A DNA stretch of 64,000 nucleotides. Origin: UBA6136 sp041158345. GTDB lineage: Bacteria; Pseudomonadota; Gammaproteobacteria; Methylococcales; Methylococcaceae. Below, piece after piece: positions 63,301 through 64,000 of this stretch (position 1 is its first letter; each line of letters opens with the position of its first letter). The translations under genes and the position numbers were made by a program. Under the pieces are notes generated by a model that was given only the letters and a program-made list of their open reading frames with translations, made no database searches and was not told the origin of the DNA. Location: contig JBEBBO010000008.1 in assembly GCA_041158345.1 (NCBI GenBank), forward strand, positions 1 through 64,000. Reading direction: 5' to 3'.

Positions 63301-63461
63301 GGCCAGGATTTGAGATTCGCCAGCCCCTTGGCATCAGCATCATTGGCGGGCTGCTTCTGAGTCAGCTCATTACGCTCTACAGCACCCCTGTGGTGTATCT
63401 CGCGATGGAGCGTTTTCGACTGAAAATGGCGCAGTGGCGACTTGCCTTTTCCTCTCGCTAA
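60348..63461 (+). CDS. mdtC: RND multidrug efflux permease, MdtC-type
   Basis: This second RND pump has 1037 residues, with the same layout as the upstream MdtB-type protein: SAFFIRRPVATTLLTVAIGL, LPQIEFPAIQVNAVLPGGSP and the relay GFVVDDAIVVTENITRHLER. The second half contains GIVKKNAIMMIDFALHLE and IMMTTLAAIFGAIPLAF. It lies 25 bp after mdtB. In E. coli MdtBC the two pumps form a heterotrimer with MdtA and TolC and export bile salts and novobiocin-like compounds; the substrates here are unknown. Confidence 0.95.
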   Translation: MAMNPSAFFIRRPVATTLLTVAIGLVGLLAMSRLAVAPLPQIEFPAIQVNAVLPGGSPETLASTVATPLERQFGRIAGITEMSSTSTLGGTSVVLQFDLDRDIDAASRDVQAAINAARSFLPPNLPTLPNYRKVNPADSPVIILALSSDLYPMSEVYNVASSILQQRLSQTPGVGQVMIGGSSLPGIRIEVDPAYLNNYGLGLEDIRRVIQGQNIRRPVGVIENHDLTWILKPMDQLLKVEEYQNLIIRTAKGQTLRLGDLAHITQAAEDARAIGFMGDQPCVILLVNRQPGANIIDAADRVIAMMPELQASIPAGMTLTKVIDRTLTIRASVHDIELSLVVSILLVVFVVYLFLGNLKTTLIPVIAIPVSILGTYGVMFALDYSLNNLTLMALTIATGFVVDDAIVVTENITRHLERGLSPRAAAIRGSKEIGFTILSISISLVAVFLPLLLMEGMLGRLFREFSVTLASAVLISMVISLVTTPMLCSVFLRHEPEDKALRGRFSLWTEAFQSRIESGYGRGIRWVVEHQFLMLILTSLTVFATGYLYKTIPKGFFPQQDTGRLMGQVIADQQTSYQAMVGRLHEYIRIMGEDPAIQVVVGFAGGSGPGGGGSAVNTARVFGALKPLSDRGVNADAVIGRLRSKMLQVPGGQLFLQPPQDLRIGGKISATQWQYTLKASTLDDLRDWSPKVLEALRSIPAITDLNMDHQNAGLSAVVEIDRETAMRLGVSVQAIDDALYDAFGQRQVSTLYGRLNQAHVVMGVPLNAAERAGALDHLYVASQSGKAVPLRQLAHFRMENIPLQVNHSEQFPSTTYSFNLIPGYSLSDAIKDIQTVEARIGLPDGVKGKFQGAALAFQSSLKSQPFLVLAALISVYIVLGMLYENTLHPITILSTIPSAGVGALLGLMLFKIELNVIGLIGIILLIGIVKKNAIMMIDFALHLEQHEGLDPKEAIIRACLLRFRPIMMTTLAAIFGAIPLAFGRGPGFEIRQPLGISIIGGLLLSQLITLYSTPVVYLAMERFRLKMAQWRLAFSSR

Positions 63462-63497
63462 ACCCCAACGAACCACCACGTTGACCGACGGATACCG

Positions 63498-64000
63498 ATG
63501 CACGATCTTCCCAAAAACCTGTGGTATCCCCTCTTTCTGGCCCGGGAAATCAAGACCAAGCCCCAGCGGTTCGAGCGATTTGGTCACTCATGGGTGGTCT
63601 GCCGGATGGCCGATGGCGCCCTGTTCATGGCATGGGACCGTTGCCCGCATATGGGCGCTTCGCTGGCGACCGGCAGCCTCCACGAAAGGGAGATCCAATG
63701 CCCTTTCCATGGCTTCTGTTTCAATGCCGAGGGGGACTGCACCAGGATCCCGGCGCTCGGGAGACATGGCAAGATCCCCAAGAAAATGAAGCTCCGTACG
63801 ATTCCACTCCGCGAGGTTCAGGGCTGGGTCTGGGGCTGGTGGGGTGAAACGGACCCTGATGCGGCCCGGATCCCAGCTTTCACCGAGTTTGATCAACACT
63901 GGCGTTGGCGAGATATTTGGAGCACCTGGTCTGTCCATATCACACGGGCCATTGAAAATCAGCTCGATGTGGCACATCTCCCCTTTGTGCACCGCAAAAG
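63498..64000 (+). CDS. Rieske non-heme iron oxygenase alpha subunit, partial
   Basis: The frame opens at ATG 63498 and runs to the window end without a stop (about 167 residues seen). It has the Rieske 2Fe-2S motif CPHMGASLATGSLHER and CPFHGFCFNAEGDC, with GWVWGWWGE after it. The start of the mononuclear iron site (ENQLDVAHLPFVH) lies at the very end. This is a ring-hydroxylating-type oxygenase; the substrate cannot be told from the visible part. It follows mdtC by 36 bp. Confidence 0.9.
   Translation, partial: MHDLPKNLWYPLFLAREIKTKPQRFERFGHSWVVCRMADGALFMAWDRCPHMGASLATGSLHEREIQCPFHGFCFNAEGDCTRIPALGRHGKIPKKMKLRTIPLREVQGWVWGWWGETDPDAARIPAFTEFDQHWRWRDIWSTWSVHITRAIENQLDVAHLPFVHRK

Noticed and set aside
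57230..63461. Heavy-metal (CusA-type) RND pumps
   Set aside because: Two tandem pumps with the MdtBC layout after an MdtA-like adaptor fit multidrug efflux, and no metal-binding Met cluster was recognised.

Overview
The window looks like a gammaproteobacterial chromosome segment of moderate G+C, judged by eye at about 50%. The signs are a complete kdpFABC set, an MdtABC-type RND pump, MsrPQ, an RlhA-type U32 protein, a Gnd/Pgi pair and several Gram-negative envelope proteins. I cannot name the species. There is no rRNA, tRNA, CRISPR array or prophage. The only mobile DNA is IS200/IS605-type: one tnpB-only element with a frameshift, plus several end relics.

Layout. From 0 to 4.6 kb lie small stress proteins: Hsp20, a DUF2934 protein, an isoaspartyl methyltransferase, a FixJ-type regulator and a zinc-ribbon protein. 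From 5.06 to 7.6 kb is a compact locus made of a short exported Ala/Ser/Asn-rich protein, a stand-alone C39 peptidase and an outer-membrane barrel with an N-terminal coiled coil. These parts resemble a stripped-down Fap functional-amyloid or peptide export system, and this is the most interesting part of the window. From 7.9 to 15.3 kb is a protein-quality and stress block: a Spy/LTXXQ-like protein, a CBS protein, a DegP-like protease, an SRAP protein, a second zinc-ribbon paralogue, an accessory FtsH and two small proteins. From 15.8 to 23.0 kb are a receiver-only regulator and kdpFABC, followed by a KdpD that ends before any histidine-kinase domain; no kdpE is present. From 23.6 to 33 kb is an accessory stretch with the tnpB element, IS-end relics, three small RRM RNA-binding proteins, a soluble histidine kinase, many tiny genes, and a small gene knocked out of frame by a 10-bp tandem repeat. 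From 30 to 42 kb are transporters and envelope functions: a DUF5765-like membrane protein, a dicarboxylate/amino-acid symporter, a YigZ protein, MsrQP, a giant AsmA/DUF748 protein, an AI-2E-type permease and a P-type ATPase. From 42.7 to 43.4 kb are two more RRM genes. From 43.4 to 64 kb come gnd-pgi, an alcohol dehydrogenase, rlhA, a beta-propeller protein, an NlpE-like protein, an orphan histidine kinase, a ZIP-like transporter, a DUF1269 protein, mdtABC and the start of a Rieske oxygenase cut by the window end.

How the genes fit together. Many genes serve envelope and proteome protection (Hsp20, FtsH, DegP, isoaspartate repair, methionine sulfoxide repair, RND efflux) and potassium/osmotic homeostasis. 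The mixture of a duplicated FtsH, Hsp20, a DegP-like protease and tiny conserved proteins recalls the cargo of transmissible stress-tolerance islands, but gene content and order differ. Kdp control is probably unusual, because the sensor lacks a kinase and the partner regulator is absent. Tandem repeats at two gene starts (7-bp and 10-bp units) and a one-base insertion in tnpB show that small slippage events have shaped this region.
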